Part shown: in pieces, positions 23,619 through 36,305 of the stretch
How positions within the stretch are numbered: the first letter of the stretch is position 1
Layout: each line of letters begins with the position of its first letter
DNA from: Polytrichum commune
Lineage: Eukaryota > Streptophyta > Polytrichopsida > Polytrichales > Polytrichaceae
Assembly (NCBI GenBank): GCA_950295325.1
Contig: OX485809.1
Location: 30,022,144 to 30,086,143, forward strand
Length of the DNA stretch: 64,000 bases
Reading direction: 5' to 3'
Position numbers and translations under genes: made by a program
The notes under the pieces: model-generated
Seen by the model: the letters and a program-made list of their open reading frames with translations, nothing else
Told to the model about the DNA's origin: nothing
Databases searched by the model: none

Positions 23619-23863
23619 GGCCTGTCAATGCCTATTCTAATCATTCTACACCGAAGGGGAATGGTTCCAACCATCTATTCACAAAGCCAAGGAGATAGAC
23701 CCACAAAGCACAAAGAGGGTCGGTGCCTAGGACACAAAGTGACAACTTTGCAAGCAAACTGAGTGGGCTCATGGAGGTGGCCGTGTGGCGTTTCACACCA
23801 TTACAAGTTGGGCTTTTGATCTAGCTTGGGTCTAATACCCAACTATGTTGTGTTGGTTCTAGG
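23619..23863. repeat. Dispersed repeat, copy B (partner 61-307)
   Basis: Same-orientation partner of the repeat at the left end of the window. It preserves the opening CCTGTCAATGCCTATTCTAA, the CATGGAGGTGGCCGTGTGG block and the ending AACTATGTTGTGTTGGTTCT. Confidence 0.8.
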
Positions 23864-24307
23864 GAAAATATTATGCCGTCATCCTTTCATGATTCTTTGT
23901 TTTCTTCAATGAAATACGATTTTAATTATACAGTCCAACAATGGTCTCTTTACCCAATCTTGGCAAAACAACCATTGTATCTATAACCCGCAACAATAGG
24001 CCAACCCACAACTAGGTTAATCAAACATGATTTAGTTTTTTAATTTGCTTTATTAGTTCATGATTCAATTTATAAGTCCATCGATTTGGTCACGGCCCAT
24101 TTAAATATTTCTTTCATTTATTATATTAGCTGGTCAATGGTCTAGTACATTGAAGTATCATGTATTCAAGTCATCAATCTGGCATGCTTTTCTGGAAATC
24201 ACCTAGCCTTAACTAGGAATTAGATACTTACCATTGGCGAGTCAATAAGTCATTTGGTCTCTCCAACCTCTGCTCCTTCAGACTTCACTTGAACAATTCA
24301 CAACCAA

Positions 24308-24474
24308 TGGCCCCAACTATTGTCCTTTCATCACCGGTTGAAGTTCGAGGCTTCAGGAGAATTATCGATCGTCTTAGAGGAATCTATGGAAGATACCTCA
24401 AATGAATAAAACAAATATAGAAGATGTCAACATGTAAACTGGTTGGATTTATAATCACTAGGTTCTTGACCGAC
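24308..24474 (-). repeat. Dispersed CTAGTG...GTTGACATCTT family, member b
   Basis: On the minus strand this reads CTAGTGATTATAAATCCAAC, CAGTTTACATGTTGACATCT, and later GAACTTCAACCGGTG. It matches 59305-59510 and 54775-54918. It ends directly against the pogo-like element beginning at 24477. Confidence 0.6.
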
Positions 24475-24476
24475 TA

Positions 24477-25070
24477 CAGTCTACCCTCTATAAATGTTAA
24501 CCCTCGGGAGTGGATCAAAGTTAACATTTATAGAGGTGTTAACAGTTAACAATTATAAAATTACTTTTTTGAGCAATATACAAATCTTAACATTTATAAA
24601 TATAAGCAATTGTGAAAAGTCCTTGTGAGAGAATACCATTCATAAAATTGCAAACCCAATCAAAACTTTATTCAATATCAAGTTTACAAATCACGGGTGA
24701 AGTATGAATCAATGGTTCTTCGGTGAGATTCATCTGCATTCACAACTTGCAAATATTTCTCAATCTGCACCAACAAACCCACATACTTGGACACATCACA
24801 TGAACGTGATTCCATGTACCTTCTAATGGTACCAAAACTAGATTGCAAGTCACTATAAAATGAACTGGATGTGTAGTTTTTATCATCCATATTATGGTTG
24901 TATTTCATTCGTTAACATTTATAGAGTCAAATTTACAAAGAAGGGAGTGCCATTTTGTTAACAGTTAACACGTTTAACATTTATAGTGTGCAATATGTGG
25001 GGAGTAGAAGAAAGTTAACATTTAGAGAGGGTTAACACTTATAGGTGTAACATTTATAGAGGGTGGACTG
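24477..25070 (-). mobile_element. Pogo/Tigger-like deletion derivative
   Basis: TIRs CAGTCTACCCTCTATAAATG (left) and CAGTCCACCCTCTATAAATG (right, on the opposite strand) match at 19 of 20 bases and are flanked by TA at 24475-24476 and 25071-25072. The motif TAACATTTATAGAG recurs several times near both ends, as expected for transposase-binding sites. A minus-strand open frame (24908-24684) ends with ESHRRTIDSYFTRDL, the type of C-terminal motif seen in Tigger/CENP-B-like transposases (compare TLDSFF). The bulk of the transposase gene is gone, so the copy is non-autonomous. Confidence 0.8.
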
Positions 25071-25072
25071 TA

Positions 25073-26800
25073 TGCCCAAAAACTTACTTGGCATTGCTTT
25101 GGTTGTCCCTCGACTAAGGAATCTCTCTCCCTTTGATCGACACTTGGAAATTCATCCCATACAAATCAATTTCTCCTTCTCTCAAAAAATAACGGGTAAT
25201 GCTATTATATGCTCTCAATTTCCAGTCACAACACATCGAATGTAGACACAATTTATATTCAACCACACTATAGCTTGACTCACATAGGCTACCATGAAAT
25301 CATGCACTCCCAGACGATAGTCCAACTCCAAGAAACTCTCCTCAACATATTAAACAGTTAAGATACTAGCCCCAATTTCCCTAGACTTATTCTTGCAATA
25401 GGAAAACACTCAAAGTTCCCCTTCCTGATTTGTACAATGGATGTCAATTTCAATAGCAACAAACATGAGACTATAGACTGAATTTGGAGTTTCGGCTTAT
25501 ATTTTTGAGGTCACGACCGCATGCTCCTATTTCTTCCTTGCACAAATTAATTTCCAAGTAAACTGACAAACCGGAATATCTCACAATCAAATACACTCCA
25601 GTACATTCACCTTGGAGGCACAAAAATTAATGTAAATTCAAACAGTTGTCTTGCAAATTAAGGAAAACTACGTGAGGGCACACCGACCGAGACAAAATCT
25701 AGTAATAAATTCAATTTTCAAAGTTTGGCAAAGTTTTGGTAACATACAAAACAAATATTGTGGTAAGAGGGACAAGAGAGAGAGAGTTTTTCCTCAAAAC
25801 TACCAAACTATATACATTTTTTACACACATGTGGATATGAGGATTCACACATGTTTCTATCAAACCATGGCTCTTACAATCTTTACTTTCTGATTTCTTG
25901 GTCCATAGCCCATTTCAAACCTATTTAACCAAGATATACAAGCTTTTATAAAGTAGTTTTCTCACTTAAACCTGACTTGTGCTAAAAATTTGAAAAATCC
26001 AATATTACATAGCCCCCTAGTGAAAATGTTGCTAGTCCCTCAGCAACCTAATGCATTCTTTATCTTTGCGCAAATTCTAGTTGAATTGTAGCACTCTCTT
26101 CAGTTGTCCACTTGAGATCTTTGGTCTCTATCTTCTCAATAGCTCGTCGTAGGTCTTCATCTCTTGTCGGTGATTCAAGCGCATTCAGCCTCTGCCAATG
26201 AAGAAATCACTCAAACGGGCCGGTTTTTGTATGCGGAAACTCATTGATTAAGGATTTGTGAGTTCCTACAATAGAATGACTAATGGCCACTACCTCAATC
26301 ATCCAAACCCACCTAGGAGGTCGGTATTATAATATCAGTATTAACCATAATTCATGGTGACTCTCTGAGAACTGGTTTACATCAATGGTCACATTTCATT
26401 GACCACACCAATATGCAAATATGTTTGAAAAAAAATTGCTCGGAAACAAATTGGGTCTAAATGGTGAAAGTGATTCTCAAAAAACTTCTTGTAGGTCAAT
26501 CAACATTCGGCAGTTGTGGGCTTGGGTCCTTGTATTAAGGGCCAGTTATATTCCTACATTTGAGAGTGTAGCTCATTGGACTCCACTTGTATCGTTGAGT
26601 GCACAAACAAAAATTGGGATGATTTGCCACTACTGGAGGTAGATCCATAGACCATTGTCTTCAAATCTTGCGGTAGTGTATATCAGATGGCACAGTCTTT
26701 GTGCGTGACAATCCAAAATATTCCAATAGCCAAGAAATGGTTGACCATGTAGGAACATGCTCTTTGGTAGGGTTATCAAACGTTTGTGAGTACTACCCTA
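25073..26800. other. Gene-free stretch
   Basis: AT-rich with short open frames that match nothing I recognise. No element ends identified. Confidence 0.45.
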
Positions 26801-26827
26801 TATACCGAAGAGTAAGAGGACTGCCTA

Positions 26828-28760
26828 TCAAAGGAAGGTCAACAAATTGATAGGAGGGGGTAATTCTAATTGTATTTGATCACGAAGACCAAGAAAGGGT
26901 CGTTTCTGAGTTGTGACCTCTTGAATATAATGCTCTAGCCTATTAAATAATCTATCATATTCGAATAAGTAATGTGATGTTGTCACATTGATACTGCTAA
27001 AAATCGTGATTCTTTGATTGTTGGCGGACAAAACTCGAGATTAAAAATTACGATCACGTAACTGCAACAATAATCCTTGTAAAATTTTTTGCCCTCCTGC
27101 CAAGTATTCCCAAGTCCGTTTGCATTGAAAAAAAAACTTGCGAGCCATAGTCTCTCCAATTTACCATCCTAGGCTTTGCATTTGCTGATAGTTGATGTTG
27201 AAGCAACCATTGATGCTCCAGTGTCGAATAATATAACAAAATTCTAGTTCCCAGGTCTCCCAACACAATGAAAGCAGAATGGGGGTCGGATAAATTCAGG
27301 TATTTTTGTGCTAAAATTTTAGCCAGCAAATTCTTCACTCCCCAGTCTTCACACTATCACCATATTTTTAAGAATTGACCTTGGTCATACCAACACCCTC
27401 TCCTCTATCCACTTATTAGGAAAAATATCCCGTTTGTTCTCATACATCTAGAACAACTCTTTAGGGGCAAACCCTTTACCTTCCCACTTCCACAATTCCA
27501 TACCTGCATCTATCGTCAACGAAGGGGTGTTTACAAAGTTCACGTCTCATGGGTTGTTGGAAGACTAACCCTTATTTTTGGCCCAATTGACCACAATCCT
27601 CTATTTTTCCAACTCCCATTCATGAAGCTAGATCCCCTCCCTTTGTTGTCAGTTTTCTATGGTCAACTGTCTTAATTGCCTCTCACAAGTCTTCAATTCC
27701 TCTTGTATTTCCCCACCTCGTTGCATTTGCTATTGTAGAACATTTTCTCCTCTAGTCTCATTTGGCACTCACTTAGTGCCTTCTGACCGTTTTCAATTGC
27801 TACCAAAATTTCCATTTTATCCCTCATAGCTTGGGCTAATTCATAAAGGTTCTTACATTTTTTGTTTGGCAATCAATTAGGGCTTTGCTGTTTTCCCATA
27901 GTTGGTCTTGTTTTTCGTCCGCCAACTACTGCAAGATCTGTAGTTGCCTTTTCAACCTTCAATTTTTTGCTTATAAGTCTCTTGTTTGCTCCATGCTAGT
28001 CAATGGACTTGAGCTAGGTGTTGATGTGGAAGGCACATCCACGGGGAATGCTTGTGGGGGCAAGTCTTGAATCTAGATAAAAATATAGAATGCCGAGAAC
28101 AATTCTAAGGGTTTGGAGTTCTCGTCTTGGCGCCTTTGTATATTTTCTCCCATTTTTTTGATGCACAATTCAAACCCAATTCATCTTCTTGCCTTCCCAA
28201 GTGTGCATAGTTGCAACAATGATCCTCTAAGTCATCCTGTCTTTTTGAGGTATGAAAACCAAGTAATCATTCACAAATTTGAGCCCTGGTCTCGAGTGAT
28301 GCTTAGCCTTGTCCACAAAACACCCTAGAGGAGTTCTAGGGAATTCTCCCTCAAACATATTCTCATGTTGCTTCTTGGTTAACCCTGACATTTTTCCAAC
28401 AAATGCCCTGTCTTTTGGCAGCCTTAGGTGCCTTGCTATCATTCCTTTTGAAAAGTTGATTGTCCTCCCATCCACCATAGCAGTTTTGGTATCCATGGAA
28501 CATGTCTCAATGAATCAAGTAACCCTTTCCATGTACGTCAGCCTTGTTACACTTTGAATCCCACAAAGTTATTAAAATCCCCCATTGTTTCCAATTTTGC
28601 TCCGTTGTCTTTCCAAGCAACCTTCAAGGGCATAGTAACGGTTGGCAAGACAATAGGCTTAATAGTCAAGCTTGATGCTTCCACCTTTGGCTTGTCCTCC
28701 CCCCCCCCCCCCCCCCCCCCGAGTGGCATAACTAAAGATAACCATGGCCTTCTTGGTTAC
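26828..28760 (-). pseudogene. Decayed transposon-like ORF with coiled-coil middle
   Basis: Minus-strand fragments in shifting frames read as one decayed protein. The N-terminal part, interrupted by a poly-C tract (28699-28720), continues into MDTKTAMVDGRTINFSKGMI, then MSGLTKKQHENMFEGEFPRT and KHHSRPGLKFVNDYLVFIPQ (28496-28227). A low-quality stretch (27950-27550) follows whose frames resemble a Gln/Glu-rich coiled coil, then MKNLLAKILAQKYLNL... (27338-27054) and 27031-26828. Several stops and shifts intervene. I associate this arrangement with repeated hypothetical proteins of plant mobile DNA, but I cannot name a family or an enzymatic domain. Confidence 0.4.
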
Positions 28761-28849
28761 GAAAGCAATATCCGTTACCTAAAGATTTCCTATAGTCTGC
28801 AACATATTTTTGCATTCCCTGTTCATGTAAGTAGTTCCTCATGCCTCAA

Positions 28850-28996
28850 TCACACCAAAATTTCCGTCTAATTCCAACCATGAGAATTTTATAGCTCTAA
28901 TTACAGTATACACCAATTTTATAGCTCACCACTTTTCATACTATTACAGCCGGAGATGCTAACGGATGATGTTTGAGTTGGCTAATGTGATCAACC
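28850..28996. repeat. Dispersed repeat copy A (partner 62338-62484)
   Basis: Contains ATCACACCAAAATTTCCGTC, TTCCAACCATGA, then TTTTCATACTATTACAG and AACGGATG. The same blocks in the same order occur at 62338-62484. Not coding. Confidence 0.7.
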
Positions 28997-29780
28997 CTTG
29001 AGGCAATTGACTTAGTGCAAGCAAGGTTGGTATTTTCAATATAAATGAACAAATTTTACTGCCCTAGCTCAATCCTTTAGTAACGACAAAAACCTTCTTT
29101 CTAGGAAATTACAATGTTCCAAAAAGAATTAATCCATTGGGACAGTCCTATTCATCCAAGATGTTTCCCACAATCTATGGACCTATCAATTACTTACAAA
29201 ATGAAGTGTATTCCCTTGCTATCTTAGAGAGAATTTTTAGACATTAATCTACTTAGTAATGTCCTACTCTCCTTTATTTTCTCTCATGGTGATGACTAAT
29301 TTGATTTCTACTTTGATGTTCAGATCCTTAAATCATCTCACTTTTCTCCCTACACTTGATTTATTCTATTTTCCTAGTTCACTTGGGCAACCATTGATTG
29401 TTGGTGTGACATTGATTTTATCCCTAAGTTCTCTCTACTGAGATAAAGGCATAATAAAGTTAGTAGATGAAGGATTTAATTTTCTATTTTATGATAAGTG
29501 TGATGATTCCTTTGGCAAGTCCATTATTCTTTAGAGCTTGAAATGTGGCCAATTTTTCAAAAAAAATTGCCAAATTGTCATGCTTTCTTCTTTAAGGCTC
29601 TATTATTATATTTCCAACATCTATTTTTGTACTAGATTTGCAGGATTTTTTTCCTCTCTTTGCAAATAGTTTCTATGAAAATATACTTCCTAGGGAGTAA
29701 TACATAGTTTCATATTGTAAAAACCTAACTGTTCATACCATTGCTTTCTCATTATTTCTTATGAGTTCTCTCGACTGAAA
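28997..29780. other. Gene-free stretch between TE relics
   Basis: Nothing recognisable. T-rich, with short open frames only. Confidence 0.4.
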
Positions 29781-29782
29781 TA

Positions 29783-32700
29783 TTACTCACATTCTACAAC
29801 ACCTGCAAGTTCAAGTAGTTGCATGACCTCGTTGTAGGAGTACGTCGGAGCATGAATGAACTTGTCACTATCATAATCCATTTTGCACAAAAATCTAAAC
29901 ACATAATAAAGATGTTTGCAATACACCCATTTCTCTTTCTTTCCCAAAGACTGAGATGTCATTTTGGTGAAGTTAGGGCATGTGCAATGCGGCATGTCGC
30001 CAATTGTGACACGATATGTGATGTCCTCCTTGGAGACGATGTTGATTAGCACTCCAAATCATGGATATGGAATGACAGTTATTCCAACCACATAACAACC
30101 GTCCATAAGCCCGACGCTCTCCCATTTGCTTTTATGATTTATTGTCGGTTCTGCTAGATTGCGGCGCACTGACTTGCCAAACCTGGAAGTTGGGTGGGCA
30201 TCCGGATTTAGTGGCACATGAAAATCTGTCCGAGGGATTGGGAGCATCGCAATTGTCGAAAGCCTACAGCAAGGAGAGAAAGCCTCCCTCTGCTGCAATT
30301 GGAACCCAACATCTTTGAATGCCAATACTTCATGCCTTGAGAGATTGGTACCTATCTTCACAGGCCATATGCTAGGAACTACATGCTAGTTTAACACACA
30401 TACTTCTTCTTGCTCCCACTTACACAACGTTTGATGTCATCAGGGCAAAACCAAAATTCGTACTCCACATTGTTGGTGGAGCGGTATTCCTTCTTCAATC
30501 CTTTGTACGTGGGAGTTGGTGTGCCATGTTTGCCAGTTCCAACTTTGGCATTGCATAAAATCCATGTATTGGCTTGCATTGCCCAACATCTTTTGGTAGA
30601 GTTGGCTGGCAATCTTGCAATATGCCAATGGGAAGAAGAACAACCAGTCTCTAACATTGATGTGATATGTGCCACACCATGCTCTGTAGAAACCAAAGAT
30701 TCCTCTATGCATGTCCTTGTAACCTAGTGTTAGGGCGAGGAATGGAGTAATTCACTTTATCGGGTCGATATGAGTCACAATCCACACCCGGTGGCAGATC
30801 AAACTTTTGTTTGGTGGATCTAAACAACTCAAACCCCTCCAAAGCACAATCCCTAGTATTGAGATCTTCCAACCCTGGATAGGACTTCATGGTATCTGCC
30901 AGTAGTTTCGAATCTCCGCACCTGGCAACAACTTTCAATTTCAATGATACATAATAAGAACCTTTACCAATAGAACCACCTCTCAACCACAATCTATAAT
31001 TTGCAATCTGCATGAATGCACGGATTAAATTGTCCATTGTTGCTTCATACATGCAAGTCATCTTGTTTCCAGACTGCTAGAGCCATTTGTTGTGCATTGT
31101 TTCTGCAAGATTACACGATGGTATTTTTGCACGTTCGTCCATTGTCATATTCTGCAAACATTACACAAATTATAATAGATGGTATATATAAATATATATC
31201 ATGGATATTTAAAAGTAAAATAACATCTGAAATACATAGTGACGAAACACTTACAAGAATCATGTGACCACCCAATTGCCTATAATGAAAATGCCAGAAC
31301 CCCAACCACTTGGATAAGCCGAGAATACATTTTTCTATGGCAACTCTGGATGACAACCATCATAACGAATGACATGATATTTAGTTTCAGCTTCATTAAT
31401 TGTTTTCGCGTCTTTATTATCCTTGCATAGTTGTTCGTGCTAAAACTACAAAGATGTCTTGATATACTTCTGCATCACCTTATCCAAACTCTGTGCCCAA
31501 TGAAAAAGACAAGTACGCTCACGACCCACCATTGGCAAACTTGGGTCACCTACACCATATATCTTTCTGACCGCATTCTAATTAGCCTGAAAACTGTCTA
31601 TCATGAAATCCTTGAAATTCACTTTCGACACTTCATTCTCTGACATGACAAAGTTCAAGTTTTCCCAAAAAAACGTTTGAGCTACGCCATCTTCAGATTG
31701 CATGTCACAATACGCAATGGTCAGTACCTTACAGTACTTGCTATCGTACACATGACATGCAAGGGTGGTCTAGTCCTTCAGACGTTTGACGTGGTCAAAC
31801 ATTATCCATGAATTCTCTATATCTCCTCCCACCTACATACATTTAACAAGATCCATACCACAACCTGGAAGATCTACAAACATTTTGAAGACAAATACTT
31901 TGTCTTTGGATTGTCCCAGGAATCTACTACCATGAACGTACTTGAAGCCCGAATGATCTTTGAGCGTCATGATATTATCCATCATACACATTCTACTACG
32001 AACAAAACACTCTGAACCCGATACAAACTTACGACAATTTGGAGAGGCAAGAGTACTAAATTTATCCATAATGATCGTCAATGACGAACCTGCTAGGTGA
32101 TGTCTTTCACCATTTGATGGAAATTTTAAGAGGTAGTCTGCTATGAATTTTTTGCTTGTTGCCATAATTATTGCAGAGTTTTTGGGAGTGGGTGTTTTCA
32201 TGACCTCATTGGCAACGCATTGGTAAGCCATGCCAAGTAACTCACGACGTGTACCATTTGATACATGGTATTCATGAATACGTAGATGTATACAAGCTCT
32301 TGATATCCATGGGGATGTGAAGTGAACATATATTATGCGAGCATGACACAACGCAATACACACTGGCATTGAATAACATGCCTTACATTCCAATATCGAT
32401 TTTTCTGGGGCAACATCTCCCACAAAAAATGGGATAAAAGTCGATCCAATCTATTTGGTGCAGTTGGGAACACCTCCATTGCGATACATATAATCACAAT
32501 ATGTATTTGTGCACTGTAAATGACTAGCACATGAGGAATGTCTAAAAGAGAGTCCAATTTTTTTTTGGATATTTGTTTTTTTTTGTACACCAAGAATATC
32601 CATCGCACATCTTATCCATGTCATCCATAGAACGTCCATATGTACTACAAACATCCACATTTATTGAAGGTAAGATGAATATAACATCACCATCAAAAGA

Positions 32701-33171
32701 TGGTGGCAAGTACGTGACATCATGTACATCTATACTGTCAAAATCAATTGCAGTAAGATCATATTTAGACCTTCTTCTAGACTTTGTCATTTTTAATGCA
32801 TCGACAATATTAAAACCTGAAGAAGATGAAGAATGATGAAGAGGTGGACGTTGAGATGGATAACTATGGCGAACCAATTTCATATACGACAAATTGTGAG
32901 GGGTTTTATCAACATCCATAGAGACCAAAACCGGATTGGAAGGCTTAGTCTTAGAAGAAAAAAATGATGTATAAAAAAAATCAACAACAGAACAAACATT
33001 TTCATCTGAATCCAACAACACAAGAATATCATCGTCACTTGGTTCTATCTTGACAGTAACCATAGTAGGTACATTGAGAGTAGATGCGTCATACTCATTT
33101 GTCAATAATATAGTGGACGCTTGCATCTGGGAATCATGAAGCCCTAAAATTCTAAATGATCCTGGACCCAA
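29783..33171 (-). pseudogene. MULE-like transposase relic with SWIM zinc finger
   Basis: A long minus-strand coding relic. The N-terminal part (33171-32542) has an acidic stretch and a basic, nuclear-signal-like KSRRRSKYD. After a frameshift, one frame runs from 32423 to ~31440 with only a few stops: it contains YCDMQSEDGVAQTFFWENLN, FKDFMIDSFQAN and RERTCLFHWAQSL, consistent with the DDE core region of MULE/FAR1-type transposases. The next fragment is 31061-30705, then 30696-30391 and 30361-30059. The last (30052-29783) carries CTCPNF...YCKHLYYV, a CxC...CxH SWIM finger typical of MULE C-termini. Stops and frameshifts make it non-functional as it stands. No terminal inverted repeats were found. 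Confidence 0.65.
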
Positions 33172-34310
33172 AATCCAAACATAACCATATTAATACATGT
33201 TCTTGCTCCACGTACATGGATCCTATTCAGAGATTGAACCTCAAACTAAGCAAATCTTCTCAGACCTTCACATGATGATCATCCTTAAGAGGCAAAATGA
33301 AGGGTACAAATGATCCAGATGCTTTAATGATAGCTATTTTGAAATAAGAGACTTTAGAAAATGAGAGACATTGGAATGTCTAGATAAGAGACAGTTTGTA
33401 TTGGTAGTTTTGGACCTTTGCAACAAACCCTAAATGAGAAAAATAAAAAAACATGAATAAATCTTAATATCCAACAACTATAAAGGTAAGTATATTCAAA
33501 TAATAGACTAGAAAGCAATAAACGAGTCTCTACGTGAAAAAAAAAACAAGGAAATTGTACGTTGGCAGTATATTTTGGAACAAGTATTATAATCAATGTA
33601 ATAAAACCACGCATTGATAAGATTCAATATATTTATATTTATATATATGAGTATACACCAAACTTCATATGAGTATTATAGAGAGTGGGTTGTATAGCGT
33701 TTAGAATTTATTTTTATAGATAGAAGAGGTAGATCAATAGGAGATTAATACACAATTTAGTGGAAGAAGGAAGAGACGAAAATGATTGTATTTTACAAGA
33801 AAGAGAGAACGAGAAAGAGCAAACAATATGAAGAAAAAATCTAACATTGTATTACATAAATATATAGGCAATTTAGCAGGAACACAAAAGAATATAGATT
33901 TGAATGATTTGGAAGAAAAAAATAAGGAGGTAAGAGAAACAATTTGATGAGAGCAATATTCAGCCAGATCGTTGACCAAACGTTTTAGTTTGTTGAATGT
34001 GCATAATTTAACTAAAAAGTCATTAAGAATGATCTACGCACATTTGCATAAGAATACCTTCTATGTATCCAACCTACTTTATTTCCTATCTAAACACTAG
34101 CTCAGTAGGGGATAACACCAGTCAATGTAGACAACCGGATTTGAACCCCTAGTTAGTGCAGACTGAAATATAACTCTCTTTGGACTACATGCATCCACGG
34201 GATGTCTTCAATTTTTTTTTTACTCACACTTATATTTATTTGTCAAAGGTATATGATCGCTTCTAGCTAGGTTTCTATAAGCAACGAAAAATACGTATGA
34301 GAATTTAAAG
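33172..34310. other. Gene-free AT-rich stretch
   Basis: May include the 5' end of the transposase element. No promoter or TIR could be fixed. Confidence 0.4.
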
Positions 34311-34480
34311 GATATTAGTAGAACTGCCAATTACCCCCCCCCCTTGGTGTATGAAAGTAGAAATACGTATGAAGACCCAGGGGTATTGGCGGCATTGCCA
34401 ATAACCCCTATATATGAAAGTCAAAACACGTATAAGAATCCAATGATATTAGCAGCACTACCAATACCCCCCTGTTGTGA
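34311..34480 (+). repeat. ~70-bp minisatellite with GGTATTGGCGGC hairpin
   Basis: Two to three units of ATGAAAGTAGAAATACGTAT, GARGACCC, GGGGTATTGGCGGCATTGCC and AATAACCCC follow each other. GGTATTGGC...GCCAATAACC is self-complementary, so each unit can fold. Further diverged units lie at 35965-36075. Confidence 0.65.
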
Positions 34481-35964
34481 GCTAAAATAAGCACCCCTTA
34501 GGTTTCCAAGCCAAAGGGTTGTGTTTCACTTACCTATTGTTTACAAATAATATTTTTTGGGTTCGGAAGCCTTGCGGGTGAAAATATGCTAATTAGCCTT
34601 GCTAAACATATAATTAACTCAACACAGTCGTAATTGCCAAAGAATATGTAATTAAAAACCTATTTATATAGTTATCTTACTAAACTTAATACAAAGTGGC
34701 CTAAAAGCTAACATGACATTTGAACATTTCTAATTATTTGAAAGAAAATATAAGGAGAGAAGATTTTGGTAAGCTGCTTCACGGAAATGCTTATAACTTC
34801 TAGTCAAATTTCTAGAATGGAATGAAACAACTACAGCATAAAGATAATTTTAATATCTACCTAGAATTATAAAATTAACAAAAAATGGAGACCGTAGCAG
34901 ACCGAGGTGAAGCTACAAAGTCAGCAGTGTCAAAACAAAAATTGTGTCATGGGCATGTCTATTACTTATAGAAGAAATTGTGAATTACTATAAGACCAAT
35001 TTTGTTAGAAAGACAACTTTACAAGTTATCTATTCATATAAAATATGTTAGAATTTGATTTTACATCAAGATGTTGTGAGCTTTTGAAATCGGATGTCCT
35101 TTTTAAGTCCATAAACATTAATTTAGTTCGCATTCTATAGAAAATACTTATGTTTTATTATAAAGAAAGAGGGATGATAGTGCAATTTCAACACAAATAA
35201 CAAGAACTACATGAACTATAAGAAAATTCATTTATTAAATGATGAAAAACACACTTCGCTGTATTATAAGAAATACTTCACATTCATAACTATCAAGTCA
35301 CTAACTATAAGTCATTTGCTCGAAGGTAACGTCAATCAAAACGGAAGTGATTGGGATTGGAAAAGAAATATATTAGTCTTCAAGAAGTTTGGACCTCCGA
35401 ATTCCGAGATCAAGAAAGAATTGAAGAGGTGGTGAGAGATGTCTTAATGGACCTTTGACACCACTTAAATTGGGTTGTCTTACGTAGCGGGGTTGAGTTC
35501 CGTTATTGACTTTTGCTTCGCCATGTATTCCCTTGCATGGGATCCTCTTAGCAACCATCGACCATTCTCGTTTATGTTTTATTCATTTTTAACTTAGTAG
35601 TGTCAGAGGATATTTGTAAAAATGAATCTCACTATATCGAGGCGAATCGGCTAAATTAAAGGGCATTTTCGATAGTCAAGGTCGTTTAATTATTTTAACG
35701 TTTAGCCGTCTTTGGATCTTTTGAATATTATGAACCTTAGCCTTATTAACAACTTACTTATTGACTTTAGTTTAGTGAATCCTAAAAAAATCATCAAATA
35801 ATTCATTGTCGCTTGTTTTTTTAGCAATTTATTTACTAAGCTAACTTTTAAATGTAAATTTATCCAACCAACCTAATATTTTATTATCTACCACTTATTT
35901 CTCATTAATACTAAGTTAATTTAATATAAATATAAATAATCCTTCTCACCTATGTATAAAAATG
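34481..35964. other. Gene-free AT-rich stretch
   Basis: Lies between the two blocks of the hairpin minisatellite. A 74-codon frame at 35211-35435 is not recognisable. No RNA gene seen. Confidence 0.4.
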
Positions 35965-36075
35965 AAATACATATAAAGGCCCCGGAAGCATTAGAGGCAC
36001 CGCCAATACGTTTTTAAATATAAGAGTAGAAATACGTAGGAGGGCCCCGTTGGTATCGACGGCACCACCAATAAC
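35965..36075 (+). repeat. Second block of the hairpin minisatellite
   Basis: Units read AAATGAAATACATATAAAGG then CCCCGGAAGCATTAGAGGCA, and TAGAAATACGTAGGAGGGCC then GGTATCGACGGCACCACCAA. They are related to 34311-34480 and end ~230 bases before the ParB/methyltransferase-like relic. Confidence 0.55.
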
Positions 36076-36305
36076 TTTAAACGTCCATAGTAATTGAAGA
36101 TTTTGATGAAATATTGTAAAATAAAAAAATTCAGATTCATTTGGTGTGATTCTACCATTTGTTTAAATAATATTTTTTCATATGAGTTCATATTTTGTTT
36201 TTAAAATTTTATTGAACTTCTTCATGAAAAATTATTTCTTGTCTTGAATTGAATTGAATTGATCAATAATTTATACTTTGATAAGTTTTTATATCTTTGT
36301 TGAAG

